A DNA stretch of 64,000 nt. It comes from Chitinophagales bacterium. Its GTDB lineage: Bacteria > Bacteroidota > Bacteroidia > Chitinophagales > Chitinophagaceae. The notes under the pieces were generated by a model. The model saw nothing but the letters and a program-made list of their open reading frames with translations. It searched no databases and had not been told where the DNA came from. The position numbers and the translations under genes are program-made. Shown here piece by piece: positions 43,869-53,564 of this stretch. The first letter of the stretch is position 1. The number at the start of each line of letters is the position of its first letter. The stretch spans positions 1-64,000 of the forward strand of contig JAATFP010000077.1 in NCBI GenBank assembly GCA_015655125.1, read 5' to 3'.

Positions 43869-46700
43869 CTACTTTCTATTTCCGTCGCTATCCAGTTCAA
43901 TCACTTCATAACCCATTTTTTGTATCCCTGGCAATATCTTTGCCTTATCGCCTACCAGTAAAATATTGATCTTATCGGTATTGATCCATTTTTTTGCAAG
44001 CGCATCAATTTCAGGTTTCGTGATTCCTCTCAAAATTTTATTCTGTTTGTCTACGAAGTCTGCAGGCAGGTCATATTCCAGCATCCGAGCGATGAAGTTC
44101 GCTTTCTGCGCTCCCGTTTCATATGCCAGCGCATCTCTTTGCACCAACGCGCTTCTCATAAACGAAAGCTCTGTTGGCGTAATACCCGTGGTCGCGTAAT
44201 TCTTCAGCTCTCTGATCACTTCTGTTAACGCACTGTCCGTCGCATCGGCGCGGATGCCCGAACTGAAGGTAAATTCACCGCTGTATTTGTCGGCAGTGAA
44301 AGAAGAACGCGCACCGTAGGTCCAGCCTTTGTCTTCACGAAGGTTGAGATTCAGCCGGCTGTTGAAATCGCCGCCCACAATGTAATTCGTTAATCCGAGT
44401 TTGTAATATTCACCCGTTGCATCATATAATAAATTTGTCGGCATTCCTACGCGGAACTCTGTTTGCGCTGCTTTCGGAACGTCTACCAGGTAGATCACCG
44501 TCTTTGCAACCGGCGCTGCTTTTTCCGGCTTGTCAATGTCAGCTTTTTTGTTTGGAAGTGAATTTAAAAATCCGAGCCTGGGCAAAATTTCCGATTCTTT
44601 AATATCTCCCACGATCACCACTTTTGCATTCTGAGATGTGAGCGTTTCATTGTAAAAATCTTCCACGTCTTTCAACGTGAGATTTTTTACGGTCAGTTCC
44701 GTTCCGTTGGAACTCATTCCTAAAATGGAATTGCCATAATTTACTTTTTCATACACGTTGCTGGCAATTGATGCAGGTTGCGATTTTAATTGCTTGAATC
44801 CTTCCAACTGTTGTTTCTGGATCCGGGAAAACGCATCTTGCGTAAAATTCGGATGCAATAATTTTTCTTCCAGTAATTCCAATGTTGGTCCCACATTCTT
44901 TTTCAACGTTTGCACATTGATTACCGTATAATCGAACGAACTGGAGATGTTGATGCTGCTGCCTAATTTTTGAAGTTCCAGCGCCATTTGTTCCGCAGTA
45001 TATTTTTTAGTGTCTTCATTCAGCATACTAGCTGTAATGCCTGCTATGCCCGACTTTGTAGGTATATCGCTTTCAGCAATCTGACCGCCTGGAATTTTGA
45101 TCTGGATATTTACCGTAGGGATTTCCGTGTTTTCGGCCCCGATCACTTTGATACCGTTGGCAAGATTTTTCTTCCAGAATGCGGGTACTTTTATTACAGG
45201 TGCCGCACCTGTTCCCGGCATTTGTTTACGGTCGAAATTGTCGGTTGCTTTCACATATTTTAGTCCCGCATAACCATAATCCGGCCTTGAATAATTCGTG
45301 GAATCTACTTTGTAATTATCCGGTTTCGCCTCTATCGCACGATTGTCCTTTGTAAGAACGCTCACCGTTACCGATGGTTTGTTTTTAATGTATTGATCGT
45401 AAACACGCATTACATCTTCCTTTGTAACCGCCTGGTACATTGCGAGCAGTTTGCCGATCATATTCGGGTTGCCGGTAAATGTTTGAAACGAAGCCAACTG
45501 CGATACTTTACCGGAAACGCTCTGCAAACCATTGATGTATTGCGATTCGATACCTCCTTTGAATTTCAGGATGTCGTCGTCCGTTACACCGCGTTTTTCA
45601 AAAATATCCAGCGAAGCCGTGAATAAACTATCCAGCGAAGAAAGACTGTTGCCCTGGAAAGGTGTGATCTGTATGGTGAATTCACCGCTCAGTTCATTCA
45701 GGCGGCTAAAGGCAGACGCGCTTACCGCTTTTTGTGTTTTCACCATCTGCTGGTATAAAATAGAATTCTTTCCCTGTCCCAAAATCTGCGCAAGACAGGC
45801 CAGTGGCGCCATGTCTTTGTCGTAATTTCGAACCGTAGGGAATGTTTTTACCAGCAACGGCAATCTTGCGTAGTTGTCTATGAAACTTGCATACCTGTTG
45901 CCTTCCAGTTTTACTGCTGGTAAAATAGTGGGTGTTACTTCCGGGCCGCGCGGAATGGAACCGAAATATTTTTGCACCAGTTTGATGGTTTCCGCTGAAT
46001 TAAGGTCACCGCCAATGGTGAGGGTGGCATTATTCGGACCGTACCATCTCAAAAAGAAATTCTTCAGGTCCTGCACATCCACGCGGTTAAGATCTTCAAT
46101 GTAACCGATAGTAAGCCAACTGTAAGGGTGGCCGTATGGATACAGGTTTTTGCTGGTAAACTCACTTACCAGCCCGTAAGGGCGATTGTCGTAATTCTGT
46201 CCGCGTTCATTCTTAACGGTGCTGCGTTGTATCTCGAATTTTTTTTGTGTAACTGCATCGAGCAAAAAGCCCATACGGTCGCTTTCGAGCCACAACATTT
46301 TTTCGAGCTGATTGGCGGGAACGGTCTCAAAATAATTTGTCCGGTCAAGGTTCGTACTTCCATTCAATGTACCGCCAGCTTCGCTGATGATCTTGAAATG
46401 TTGTTCATCGCCTACATTATCGCTTCCCTGGAACATCATGTGTTCAAAGAAATGTGCAAAGCCGCTTTTGCCGATTTCTTCGCGGGCGCTTCCCACATGA
46501 TAAGTGATGTCTACGTGTACCAGAGGATCACTGTGGTCTTCTGCGAGAATTACGGTAAGTCCGTTTGGCAACACATATTTTTCGTAAGGGATCGCGATCT
46601 CATCGCCTTTTTTCTCTATTTTTTCTACAAGCTTCGCTTGCGAAAAACCGTGGTATCCTGTTGCACAGATTACGGCAAACAGGCTGATATATTTCTTCAT
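43869..46700 (-). CDS. M16-family zinc metallopeptidase (secreted or periplasmic)
   Basis: 943 residues with a signal peptide (MKKYISLFAVICATGYHGFS). The inverted zinc motif is HFFEHMMFQGSDNVG with the distal Glu around 75 residues later (ERGQNYDNRPYG). It has two M16 tandem halves, the second without HxxEH, as in pitrilysin-type or bacterial processing-peptidase-like enzymes. It is divergent from the AIM24-like gene. Confidence 0.92.
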   Translation of the reverse strand: MKKYISLFAVICATGYHGFSQAKLVEKIEKKGDEIAIPYEKYVLPNGLTVILAEDHSDPLVHVDITYHVGSAREEIGKSGFAHFFEHMMFQGSDNVGDEQHFKIISEAGGTLNGSTNLDRTNYFETVPANQLEKMLWLESDRMGFLLDAVTQKKFEIQRSTVKNERGQNYDNRPYGLVSEFTSKNLYPYGHPYSWLTIGYIEDLNRVDVQDLKNFFLRWYGPNNATLTIGGDLNSAETIKLVQKYFGSIPRGPEVTPTILPAVKLEGNRYASFIDNYARLPLLVKTFPTVRNYDKDMAPLACLAQILGQGKNSILYQQMVKTQKAVSASAFSRLNELSGEFTIQITPFQGNSLSSLDSLFTASLDIFEKRGVTDDDILKFKGGIESQYINGLQSVSGKVSQLASFQTFTGNPNMIGKLLAMYQAVTKEDVMRVYDQYIKNKPSVTVSVLTKDNRAIEAKPDNYKVDSTNYSRPDYGYAGLKYVKATDNFDRKQMPGTGAAPVIKVPAFWKKNLANGIKVIGAENTEIPTVNIQIKIPGGQIAESDIPTKSGIAGITASMLNEDTKKYTAEQMALELQKLGSSINISSSFDYTVINVQTLKKNVGPTLELLEEKLLHPNFTQDAFSRIQKQQLEGFKQLKSQPASIASNVYEKVNYGNSILGMSSNGTELTVKNLTLKDVEDFYNETLTSQNAKVVIVGDIKESEILPRLGFLNSLPNKKADIDKPEKAAPVAKTVIYLVDVPKAAQTEFRVGMPTNLLYDATGEYYKLGLTNYIVGGDFNSRLNLNLREDKGWTYGARSSFTADKYSGEFTFSSGIRADATDSALTEVIRELKNYATTGITPTELSFMRSALVQRDALAYETGAQKANFIARMLEYDLPADFVDKQNKILRGITKPEIDALAKKWINTDKINILLVGDKAKILPGIQKMGYEVIELDSDGNRK

Positions 46701-46769
46701 ACTATGAAAGTTTTGTAGCCGAAGTTAATCAAATTAAAAATCTGCGATTATCTTTAATAAAAATTAATC

Positions 46770-47570
46770 ATGATATCAAATCACGAAATCGATTATAAAA
46801 TCTTTGGCGAAGAATTGCAATTCGTAGAGATCGAACTTGATCCGCAGGAAACTGCCATCGCTGAAAGCGGTAGCTTTATGATGATGGAAGACGGTATCCA
46901 GATGCAGACCATCTTTGGTGATGGGAGTACGCAACAACAATCCGGTGGTCTTCTCGGGAAACTATTAAGCGCCGGAAAGCGCCTGCTGGTGGGCGAGAGT
47001 TTGTTTATGACCGCATTCAGCAACATTGGTCAGGGAAAAAAGAAAGTGAGTTTTGCGGCACCATATACCGGTAAGATAATTGTATTTGATCTGCAAAAAT
47101 TAGGCGGCAAGATCATCGCCCAAAAAGATGCATTTCTTTGTGCGGCAAAAGGTGTGAGCATCGGTATTGAATTTCAGAGGAGATTGGGTACGGGCATTTT
47201 TGGCGGCGAAGGATTTATCATGGAAAAGCTGGAAGGCGACGGGCTGGCATTTGCACATGCCGGCGGCTATATCGTAGAAAAGGACCTGGCACCCGGTGAG
47301 ATACTGAAAGTAGATACTGGCTGCGTGGTAGCCTATACTGCCGGGGTTGATTTCGACATCGAGTTCATCCGTGGCGTGCGCAACTGGATGTTCGGCGGGG
47401 AAGGTTTATTTTTTGCAAAAATGCAGGGTCCCGGAAAAGTGTGGCTGCAATCCTTGCCGATCAGTAGGCTCGCCGGAAGGATCTTTCAATATGCGCCGCA
47501 AACAGGTGGCAGGAAAGAAGAAGGAAGTATACTGGGAGGATTAGGGAATTTGCTGGACGGAAGAGAGTAA
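46770..47570 (+). CDS. TIGR00266/AIM24-like protein
   Basis: 266 residues of the AIM24/TIGR00266 family: an Ala/Gly-rich region (AIAESGSFMMMEDGIQMQTI), the GGLLGKLLSAGKRLLVGESL helix, and the C-terminal beta block (VDFDIEFIRGVRNWMFGGEG). The function of the family is unknown; similarity to tubby-like folds is noted for AIM24. Confidence 0.88.
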   Translation: MISNHEIDYKIFGEELQFVEIELDPQETAIAESGSFMMMEDGIQMQTIFGDGSTQQQSGGLLGKLLSAGKRLLVGESLFMTAFSNIGQGKKKVSFAAPYTGKIIVFDLQKLGGKIIAQKDAFLCAAKGVSIGIEFQRRLGTGIFGGEGFIMEKLEGDGLAFAHAGGYIVEKDLAPGEILKVDTGCVVAYTAGVDFDIEFIRGVRNWMFGGEGLFFAKMQGPGKVWLQSLPISRLAGRIFQYAPQTGGRKEEGSILGGLGNLLDGRE

Positions 47571-47836
47571 TTTTTATCGCAGATTTATTTTTCGCTGCGC
47601 GAAGATGATTAGGAGATTCCGCAGATTGGATTTCGCTTCGCGAAATTTATGGAGTTTTTATGTAGTTACTATTATAAAATGAAACGGGCAAACCAATTGG
47701 TTTGCCCGTTTCATTTTATAATGAATATATTTTATTCAGAATTGATTTCGCACATATTTCGCGAAGCGAAATCCAATCTGCGGAATCTCTTAATCAAATC
47801 ACCGCAGGTGAAAAATAAATCTGCGATAAAAATTAT
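47571..47836. repeat. Large nearly perfect intergenic palindrome (about 265 bp)
   Basis: The entire gap between convergent genes is one inverted repeat. The centre 47671-47722 is a perfect 52-bp palindrome with axis CCAATTGG. About 15-20 bp further out, 32-bp arms (from GATTCCGCAG on the left, to CTGCGGAATC on the right) are exact reverse complements. The outermost parts, TCGCAGATTTATTTTTC on the left and its inverse on the right, pair with few mismatches. It is the largest member of the CTGCG repeat family in the window and would form a long hairpin in both transcripts. Confidence 0.85.
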
Positions 47837-48624
47837 TAATTCCGGCTGTTGAATTTAGACAACAACCTCAAAATTTCTACATACAACCAAACGATCGTTA
47901 CCAGCAAACCAAAAGCGGAGTACCATTCCATGTATTTTGGTGCGCCCATTTCTGCGCCTTTTTCGATCATATCAAAATCCAGGATAAGATTAAGGGCAGC
48001 AAGTGCCACAACGAAAACAGAGAAACCGATGCCGAAGGCGGAACCCTGGAACAGGAACGATGGCAACAGTACATTAAAAAACTGCAAAGCAAAGCATACG
48101 ATATAAAAAAGCGCCAATGCGGATGTTGCAACAATAATTACTGCTTTAAAGGTTTTGGTAGCACGGATGACATTGAATTTATATAACAGATACATGGTTG
48201 CTACTACACAAAGTGTAAGCGCTACAGCCTGTATAACGATTCCGCCGTAACCGCCTGCATAACCACCCTGGCGGCTGGATACCGCATATTCAAAAAAAGC
48301 TGATATTCCACCTACGAACAAACCTTCGGCAAGAGCGTAAGCAGGTGCCAGGTATGGGCTCCATTGTTGTTTGAAAGCCATAATTAATGCGAGGATCAGG
48401 CCAGCCACTATTCCTGTAACCATCAACGGCCATACGTTTCCGCCTCCGGAAAATTCCCGCCATGTATAAAATGCTGTTCCCAGCATCATGATAAATAAAA
48501 ATCCAAATTTGTTTAAAGTTCCTTTTATTGTCATCGTGTTGCCGGTATCGACAATTCCATCTAAAATGGAACCAGAGAATTTTTTCTCAGAAAGGGCAGG
48601 GTTCCCAGATTTAAAAATTGACAT
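47836..48624 (-). CDS. Bax inhibitor-1/YccA family membrane protein
   Basis: 262 residues with seven hydrophobic helices of the BI-1 fold (for example FGFLFIMMLGTAFYTWREF, AYALAEGLFVGGISAFFEYA, LIVDFDMIE-type NLILDFDMIEKGAEMGAPKY near the end). The conserved acidic pair near the C-terminus is present. BI-1 proteins affect membrane ion/calcium leak. It is a single gene, convergent with the AIM24-like gene. Confidence 0.9.
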   Translation of the reverse strand: MSIFKSGNPALSEKKFSGSILDGIVDTGNTMTIKGTLNKFGFLFIMMLGTAFYTWREFSGGGNVWPLMVTGIVAGLILALIMAFKQQWSPYLAPAYALAEGLFVGGISAFFEYAVSSRQGGYAGGYGGIVIQAVALTLCVVATMYLLYKFNVIRATKTFKAVIIVATSALALFYIVCFALQFFNVLLPSFLFQGSAFGIGFSVFVVALAALNLILDFDMIEKGAEMGAPKYMEWYSAFGLLVTIVWLYVEILRLLSKFNSRN

Positions 48625-48833
48625 AAATTATATTTTTAGTCACTAAAAATAGTAAAAAAAAGTGAATGGTCAATGGTGAAATTCTCATCGCTGTAAACTT
48701 TGCAGAAAAATTACTGAACATCCTGCTGTTTACCGGGGAGAAAGAAAAAAACAGATTTTCGCGTGGATTGATATTCATGTTCACTCATTGACTATAAGTA
48801 TAAAGCCTGCCATTCAGGACACCCGAAGATTTA

Positions 48834-49691
48834 TTATCGGCCGTCTTCTTCAATGCCCGGGTACCGGCTCACTGTTTCAAAATTATATTCATCGCGCCTT
48901 TTTAGTTCTATGATCAACCGGTGCAGCGCGCCGCTATCGGCGGGCCGTAAGAACGTCCGGTCGTGCGCAAGCAATACCAGGCTGTTGGGGGTTTTTGTCT
49001 TATTCTTTGCAAAAAGGCTGTCGATCTGCTGTAATAACAATGTGTCAGACTGCACAAGTCGCTGGTCATTGGTAAAGTGCCATTCAAGGTCCCAGCCGAT
49101 GGCTTTGAACCCTTTTTTCTGCAAACTGTCGGCTGCTGCTGTTGTGCTGACGATATCGGTACACGAGAGGTTTTGTATCCGCCAGATATTTCTTCCGGGC
49201 GTGCGTACGATATTGCTTTTAAGTCCAAGACTATCGGCGCAACGCTCAAAATCTTTCACCACGCTGTCGGGCAATTCATAAAACCGGCGATACCTGTTTT
49301 CGAAGGCATGCGAATAGCTGTGATTGGCCACCTCGAACAGGTGGTCGTTCATCAGGCTGTCGTAAATGGCGTGTTGTTCTTTGCTGCCATATACATGTTC
49401 ACCAATGATAAACAACGTGGCCGGAACATTTTCCGCATCCATGATATCCATCACCTTTCGGGTTCCCTTGTTCGGGCCATCGTCGAAAGTAAGATAGATC
49501 GTTTTTTTCTTTTTTATAATGACGGGTTTCAGCTTAATGGCTGTAACGGGTTCTTTTTTTACTACAAACGGTTTCGGCGTCGTTGTTTGGCGTCTTGTTT
49601 CGTAAAGGTAAAATGTGCTGAAGGCAATTGTGAGAAGGGAAGTTTTAAACAGTGTTGAGCTGGAAAAATATCCACCGGAATCGGCGTCCAT
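48834..49691 (-). CDS. Membrane-anchored polysaccharide deacetylase
   Basis: About 285 residues from MDADSGGYFSSSTLFKTSLL, where one N-terminal hydrophobic helix acts as an anchor (LLTIAFSTFYLYET). NodB-type domain: YLTFDDGPNKGTRKVMDI with the catalytic and metal-binding Asp pair, HSYSH (metal-binding histidines), and VRTPGRN. Such enzymes remove N- or O-acetyl groups from cell-wall or exopolysaccharide. A longer start to 49727 has no support. Confidence 0.88.
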   Translation of the reverse strand: MDADSGGYFSSSTLFKTSLLTIAFSTFYLYETRRQTTTPKPFVVKKEPVTAIKLKPVIIKKKKTIYLTFDDGPNKGTRKVMDIMDAENVPATLFIIGEHVYGSKEQHAIYDSLMNDHLFEVANHSYSHAFENRYRRFYELPDSVVKDFERCADSLGLKSNIVRTPGRNIWRIQNLSCTDIVSTTAAADSLQKKGFKAIGWDLEWHFTNDQRLVQSDTLLLQQIDSLFAKNKTKTPNSLVLLAHDRTFLRPADSGALHRLIIELKRRDEYNFETVSRYPGIEEDGR

Positions 49692-49969
49692 AATATATGT
49701 TGGTTTATGAAGTGAAGATAATAGCACTGAATAATGATTTGCAAATCCGGATTGTTAATTCGTAGTTAAGGGTTTGGTGTTGCGGGCTTATTTTGTTCGC
49801 GATTGCCGGCGTACTTGCCGCAAATTTTTTGCGGGCAGAAAAACAGGACAGAAATTTAGTTCCACATTTCAGCTATGCGCCCATTGAAGTGGATTTTAAT
49901 GGCTGCCGTAATGGCTCTTCAAAGATTTTACTATTGACCATTGCCCATTTACCTTTTCACCCATTCACG

Positions 49970-49977
49970 TATCTTTG
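49970..49977 (+). promoter_or_regulatory. -7 box directly upstream of pheS
   Basis: TATCTTTG matches TAnnTTTG and ends 4 nt before the pheS ATG (49982). The -33 element is weak. The preceding gap 49692-49969 contains no gene I can support. Confidence 0.55.
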
Positions 49978-49981
49978 CCGT

Positions 49982-51013
49982 ATGGAACAATTACTGAAAC
50001 AGATAGGTCAGCATAAAAAGGAGATTAATGCGTCTACAGCTGCAACAAAAGACGAATTGGAAGCATTTCGGATTAAATACCTCGGCACCAGGGGGTTGGT
50101 AAAAACCATCATGGGAGAAATGAAAAATGTGGCTACCGAAAACAAGCGCGAAGCCGGACAATTGCTCAATGAGTTTAAAATATTTACTGAAGCAAAATTT
50201 GAGGAACTCAAATCCACGCTCGGCGGCGATGCTGTAGAAGAAGCCGGCACCATCGATTACACACTTCCGGGCGATGAGTTGCCTTTGGGAACGCGTCATC
50301 CGATCAGCATCGTGCAAAACAAGATAATGAGCATTTTTCAAACGCTTGGGTTTGCGGTGGCCGAAGGTCCTGAAATTGAAGACGACTGGCACAATTTCTC
50401 TGCATTGAATCTTCCGGAAAATCATCCGGCGCGCGATATGCAGGATACCTTTTACCTCAATGAAAATCCTGCCTGGCTGCTGCGTACGCATACCAGCAGT
50501 GTTCAGATACGCGAAATGCAGAAAGGCAAGCTGCCATTGCGCATTATTTGCCCCGGAAGAGTGTATCGCAATGAAACGATCAGCGCCCGCGCACATTGTT
50601 TCTTTAACCAGGTGGAAGGATTGTACATTGCGGAAAATGTTTCATTTGCCGATCTGAAACAAACGCTGTATTTCTTTGTGCAGGAAATGTTCGGGCAGGA
50701 TGTGAAAGTGCGTTTTCGCCCCTCTTATTTTCCGTTTACAGAACCAAGCGCGGAAATGGACATCAGTTGCCTCATCTGCGGTGGCAGCGGTTGCAGCGTT
50801 TGCAAAAAAACCGGCTGGGTGGAAATTCTCGGTTGTGGAATGGTACATCCGAAAGTGCTGGACAATTGCGGTATCGACTCAAATAAATATACAGGTTTTG
50901 CTTTCGGTATGGGCGTTGAAAGGATCGCCATGTTGAACTACCAGATTAAAGATCTTCGCTTATTCAGCGAAAACGATACACGCTTCTTAAGCCAGTTTAA
51001 AGCAGCTTTTTAA
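49982..51013 (+). CDS. pheS: Phenylalanine-tRNA ligase alpha subunit
   Basis: 343 residues starting MEQLLKQIGQHKKEI. The N-terminal coiled coil is followed by the class II catalytic core: motif 2 region RVYRNETISARAHCFFNQVE, PSYFPFTEPSAEMDISC, and motif 3 GFAFGMGVERIAML. A CxxC...CxxC-like cluster (CLICGGSGCSVCKKTGW) sits between motifs 2 and 3, as in many bacterial PheS. No pheT is in the window, as is usual in this phylum where the two genes are separate. The 5' extension of the frame to 49793 is not conserved-looking. Confidence 0.95.
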   Translation: MEQLLKQIGQHKKEINASTAATKDELEAFRIKYLGTRGLVKTIMGEMKNVATENKREAGQLLNEFKIFTEAKFEELKSTLGGDAVEEAGTIDYTLPGDELPLGTRHPISIVQNKIMSIFQTLGFAVAEGPEIEDDWHNFSALNLPENHPARDMQDTFYLNENPAWLLRTHTSSVQIREMQKGKLPLRIICPGRVYRNETISARAHCFFNQVEGLYIAENVSFADLKQTLYFFVQEMFGQDVKVRFRPSYFPFTEPSAEMDISCLICGGSGCSVCKKTGWVEILGCGMVHPKVLDNCGIDSNKYTGFAFGMGVERIAMLNYQIKDLRLFSENDTRFLSQFKAAF

Positions 51014-51073
51014 GTGAATCGTCAATGGTGAAATATTCAAAGAGCAAATCGCTGTTCTCACTACCAGCTACTT

Positions 51074-51109
51074 AAAAGCTCATTTTTCCCCAGGGGAAAG
51101 TGAGCTTTT
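51074..51109. terminator. Hairpin after pheS
   Basis: AAAAGCTCA (51074-51082) and TGAGCTTTT (51101-51109) pair, extended by TTTCCCC/GGGGAAA around one A. The ends are A/T runs, so it may work in both directions. Confidence 0.7.
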
Positions 51110-51237
51110 AAGTATTATACACAAACCTATAACCTATATGCCATATACCGTGTGGATTTCCCGGTTGATCATTCACTCCCCACTATTTTGGCACCATAAT
51201 TGAAAATTCTTCGTCTGTACAAGTAAACCATCAAAAA

Positions 51238-51726
51238 ATGAAAAAACTGCAACTGCTTTTCAGCTTCTTATTTATCGCTGTAATTTTTGTATCATGTTCT
51301 ACGTCAAAAGAAGCGCGTACGCAACGCAGAATTATCGACGGCAACTGGCAATTACAAACTGTAATAACAGAAGGTATTACCGGAAAAATAAAGGCCCAGG
51401 TATTTAACGAAGAAGATTTTAATTGTTTCGTTGGAAGCGCATGGCATTTTAATAACAACAATAGCCTGGGTTATTACAATATTTCCCAAAATGCGGGCGA
51501 ATGCGTGGCTATTAAAAGAGATTTTCGCTGGTCAATTGACGAAACAACGACGCCTAAATTATTTCAATTCAAAAGACTGGATACAAAATTGAAGGATCTC
51601 GACGAAGGCGGCGGATTCAAATTCACTATCGTACAACTAAGCGATCAGGCCATGCAATTGAGGAGTGACATTACTTTCGAAGGCAAGCCAGCTTCTTTTA
51701 TTTACAATTTTGTGAGAACGAAATGA
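51238..51726 (+). CDS. Lipocalin-like lipoprotein
   Basis: 162 residues. Lipobox in IFVSCSTSKEARTQRRIIDG; the mature part begins with the lipocalin-like GNWQL motif and has eight to nine strands. It forms a pair with the OmpA-type gene 61 nt downstream. Ligand unknown. Confidence 0.8.
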   Translation: MKKLQLLFSFLFIAVIFVSCSTSKEARTQRRIIDGNWQLQTVITEGITGKIKAQVFNEEDFNCFVGSAWHFNNNNSLGYYNISQNAGECVAIKRDFRWSIDETTTPKLFQFKRLDTKLKDLDEGGGFKFTIVQLSDQAMQLRSDITFEGKPASFIYNFVRTK

Positions 51727-51787
51727 CATCAATGCTTTGTCGGTCCGACAAACAAATCATCAGATCAAAAAAACTAAACTTAAAATC

Positions 51788-52507
51788 ATGAAACGTTTAT
51801 TCAATTATATGCTTTTGCCGGTTGCGGCAACATTGTTTTTCGGCACCGGTTGCGAAACAGTAAAGAAATCCAGCAACCAGGACAAGGGCGTGGCTGTAGG
51901 AGCCACCGGCGGTGCGGTAATTGGCGGTATCCTGGGAAATAATATAGGAAAAGGGAAAAATACTGCACTTGGCGCCATCCTCGGTGCTGCGATTGGCGGT
52001 GTAGCAGGCGGGCTGATCGGAAATAAAATGGACAAACAGGCCGAAAGGATCAAAACCGAAATTCCGGGCGCCAAAGTAGAACGCGTAGGGGAAGGCATTA
52101 ATGTGACGTTTGATGAGAATAACCCTGATGGAAGCAAAGCCGGCGTTTACTTCGCTACCGATAAATACGATATTTCGGCCAATTCCAAACTGGCGCTGGA
52201 CAAACTGGTGAAGATATTCAACGAATATCCTGAAACGAACATTCTTGTTGAAGGACATACGGATGACGTGGGAACCGATGCTTACAATATGACGCTTTCC
52301 GAAAAAAGAGCGAATGCTGTAGGTGATTATCTGAAAGCAGATGGCATTGCGGCATCAAGATTGTCGATCAAATGGTACGGCGAATCACAACCAAAAGTTG
52401 AAAACAACAGCGATGCAAACCGTGCACTCAACCGTCGTGTGGAATTTGCCGTAACGGCAAATGATAAGATGAAGAATGATGCGAAGGTGGAAGCCGATAA
52501 ACAGTAG
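51788..52507 (+). CDS. OmpA-family lipoprotein with a glycine-zipper segment
   Basis: 239 residues from MKRLFNYMLLPVAATLFFGT with a lipobox in FGTGC. A glycine-zipper region (GGAVIGGILGNNIGKGKNTA, then LGAAIGGVAGGLIGNKMDK) precedes a C-terminal OmpA-like peptidoglycan-binding domain with ILVEGHTDDVGTDAYNMTLS and SEKRANAVGDYLKADGI, NRALNRRVEF. It tethers the outer membrane to peptidoglycan. The start is set by the signal; an earlier start to 51737 has none. Confidence 0.92.
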   Translation: MKRLFNYMLLPVAATLFFGTGCETVKKSSNQDKGVAVGATGGAVIGGILGNNIGKGKNTALGAILGAAIGGVAGGLIGNKMDKQAERIKTEIPGAKVERVGEGINVTFDENNPDGSKAGVYFATDKYDISANSKLALDKLVKIFNEYPETNILVEGHTDDVGTDAYNMTLSEKRANAVGDYLKADGIAASRLSIKWYGESQPKVENNSDANRALNRRVEFAVTANDKMKNDAKVEADKQ

Positions 52508-52522
52508 ATCTTACTTCGCAAA

Positions 52523-52650
52523 ATTTTGAACCACGAAGACACAACGATACAAAGGTTCACAAAGAAAATAAAGGGTTGCTTTTTTAGCAACCCTTTATTT
52601 ATTTAAAAACTTTGTGCATCTTCTTCACTTCGCGACTTCGTGGTTCAAAA
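52523..52650. repeat. GAACCAC-family inverted-repeat element, copy 2
   Basis: Outer arms TTTTGAACCACGAAGACAC and inverse ending CGTGGTTCAAAAA match copy 1 at 42385-42520 closely, but the centre is different: AAAGGGTTGCT/AGCAACCCTTT (52570-52598) with T-rich flanks, which looks like a terminator. Only the arms are conserved between copies. Confidence 0.72.
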
Positions 52651-52666
52651 ATCGTAATTTTATGCC

Positions 52667-53512
52667 ATGATAAAAAAGATATGCGTCGTAGGCGCCGGCA
52701 CCATGGGAAGCGGCATCGCTTTATCCGCGGCACAGGCGGGCTACACGGTGGTGTTGTTCGACATCAGCGACAAAGTGGTAGACAATGCGAAGTTGCTCGT
52801 TGGGAAAAATCTTGATTTTCTGGTTTCAAAAGAAAAAATTTCGGCTGCAGAAAAAACGGTGATCGAACAGCGTTTTTTATTTACCACTAACTCTGACGAA
52901 TGTGTGGCCGATGTGATCATCGAAGCCATCATCGAAAAGCTGGAAGCGAAAGAGCAGTTATTTCAAAAACTCGCGCTCATCAATTCTGCCGAAGCAATTT
53001 TTGCCAGCAATACTTCTTCCCTCTCCATTACATCTATTCAAAAAAATATTCCCAATCCCTCACGGGTTGCCGGAATGCATTTTTTTAATCCGGCCAACAT
53101 CATGAAACTCGTAGAAGTGGTGAAAGGCGAATCGACAACAGATGCCGTTGCGCAAACGATCGTCGATCTTTGCATTGCAATGAATAAAACGCCGGTGCTT
53201 TGTAACGATGCGCCGGGTTTTATCGTCAACCGCGTGGCGCGCCATTATTATCTCGAAGCAATGTATCTTGTGGAAAACAAAATTGCCACGATTGAAAATG
53301 TAGATGTAGCCATGGAAGCGGCTGGTTTTAAAATGGGACCGTTCAAATTGATGGACCTGATAGGGATGGATATCAATTTTGCCGTATCTGAATCCATTTA
53401 CGCAGCATTTGATAATGCGGAAAGATTTCGCCCTTCGGCGATACAGAAAGGGAAAGTGGAGAAAGGAGAATTGGGAAAAAAAACGGGGCTTGGATTCTAT
53501 AAATACTCGTAA
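52667..53512 (+). CDS. 3-hydroxyacyl-CoA (3-hydroxybutyryl-CoA) dehydrogenase
   Basis: 281 residues. NAD-binding Rossmann start ICVVGAGTMGSGIALSAAQA; catalytic His in GMHFFNPANIMKLVEV; Glu and Asn in the usual positions (VEVVKGE, NDAPGFIVNR). The enzyme oxidises L-3-hydroxyacyl-CoA to 3-ketoacyl-CoA. It is the short (about 280-residue) form acting on C4 substrates. It is followed by an epimerase gene after 52 nt. Confidence 0.93.
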   Translation: MIKKICVVGAGTMGSGIALSAAQAGYTVVLFDISDKVVDNAKLLVGKNLDFLVSKEKISAAEKTVIEQRFLFTTNSDECVADVIIEAIIEKLEAKEQLFQKLALINSAEAIFASNTSSLSITSIQKNIPNPSRVAGMHFFNPANIMKLVEVVKGESTTDAVAQTIVDLCIAMNKTPVLCNDAPGFIVNRVARHYYLEAMYLVENKIATIENVDVAMEAAGFKMGPFKLMDLIGMDINFAVSESIYAAFDNAERFRPSAIQKGKVEKGELGKKTGLGFYKYS

Positions 53513-53564
53513 GGCTTAAAGTTGAAGATAATCGTCAACTTTCAAACCATCAACTTTCAACCTC

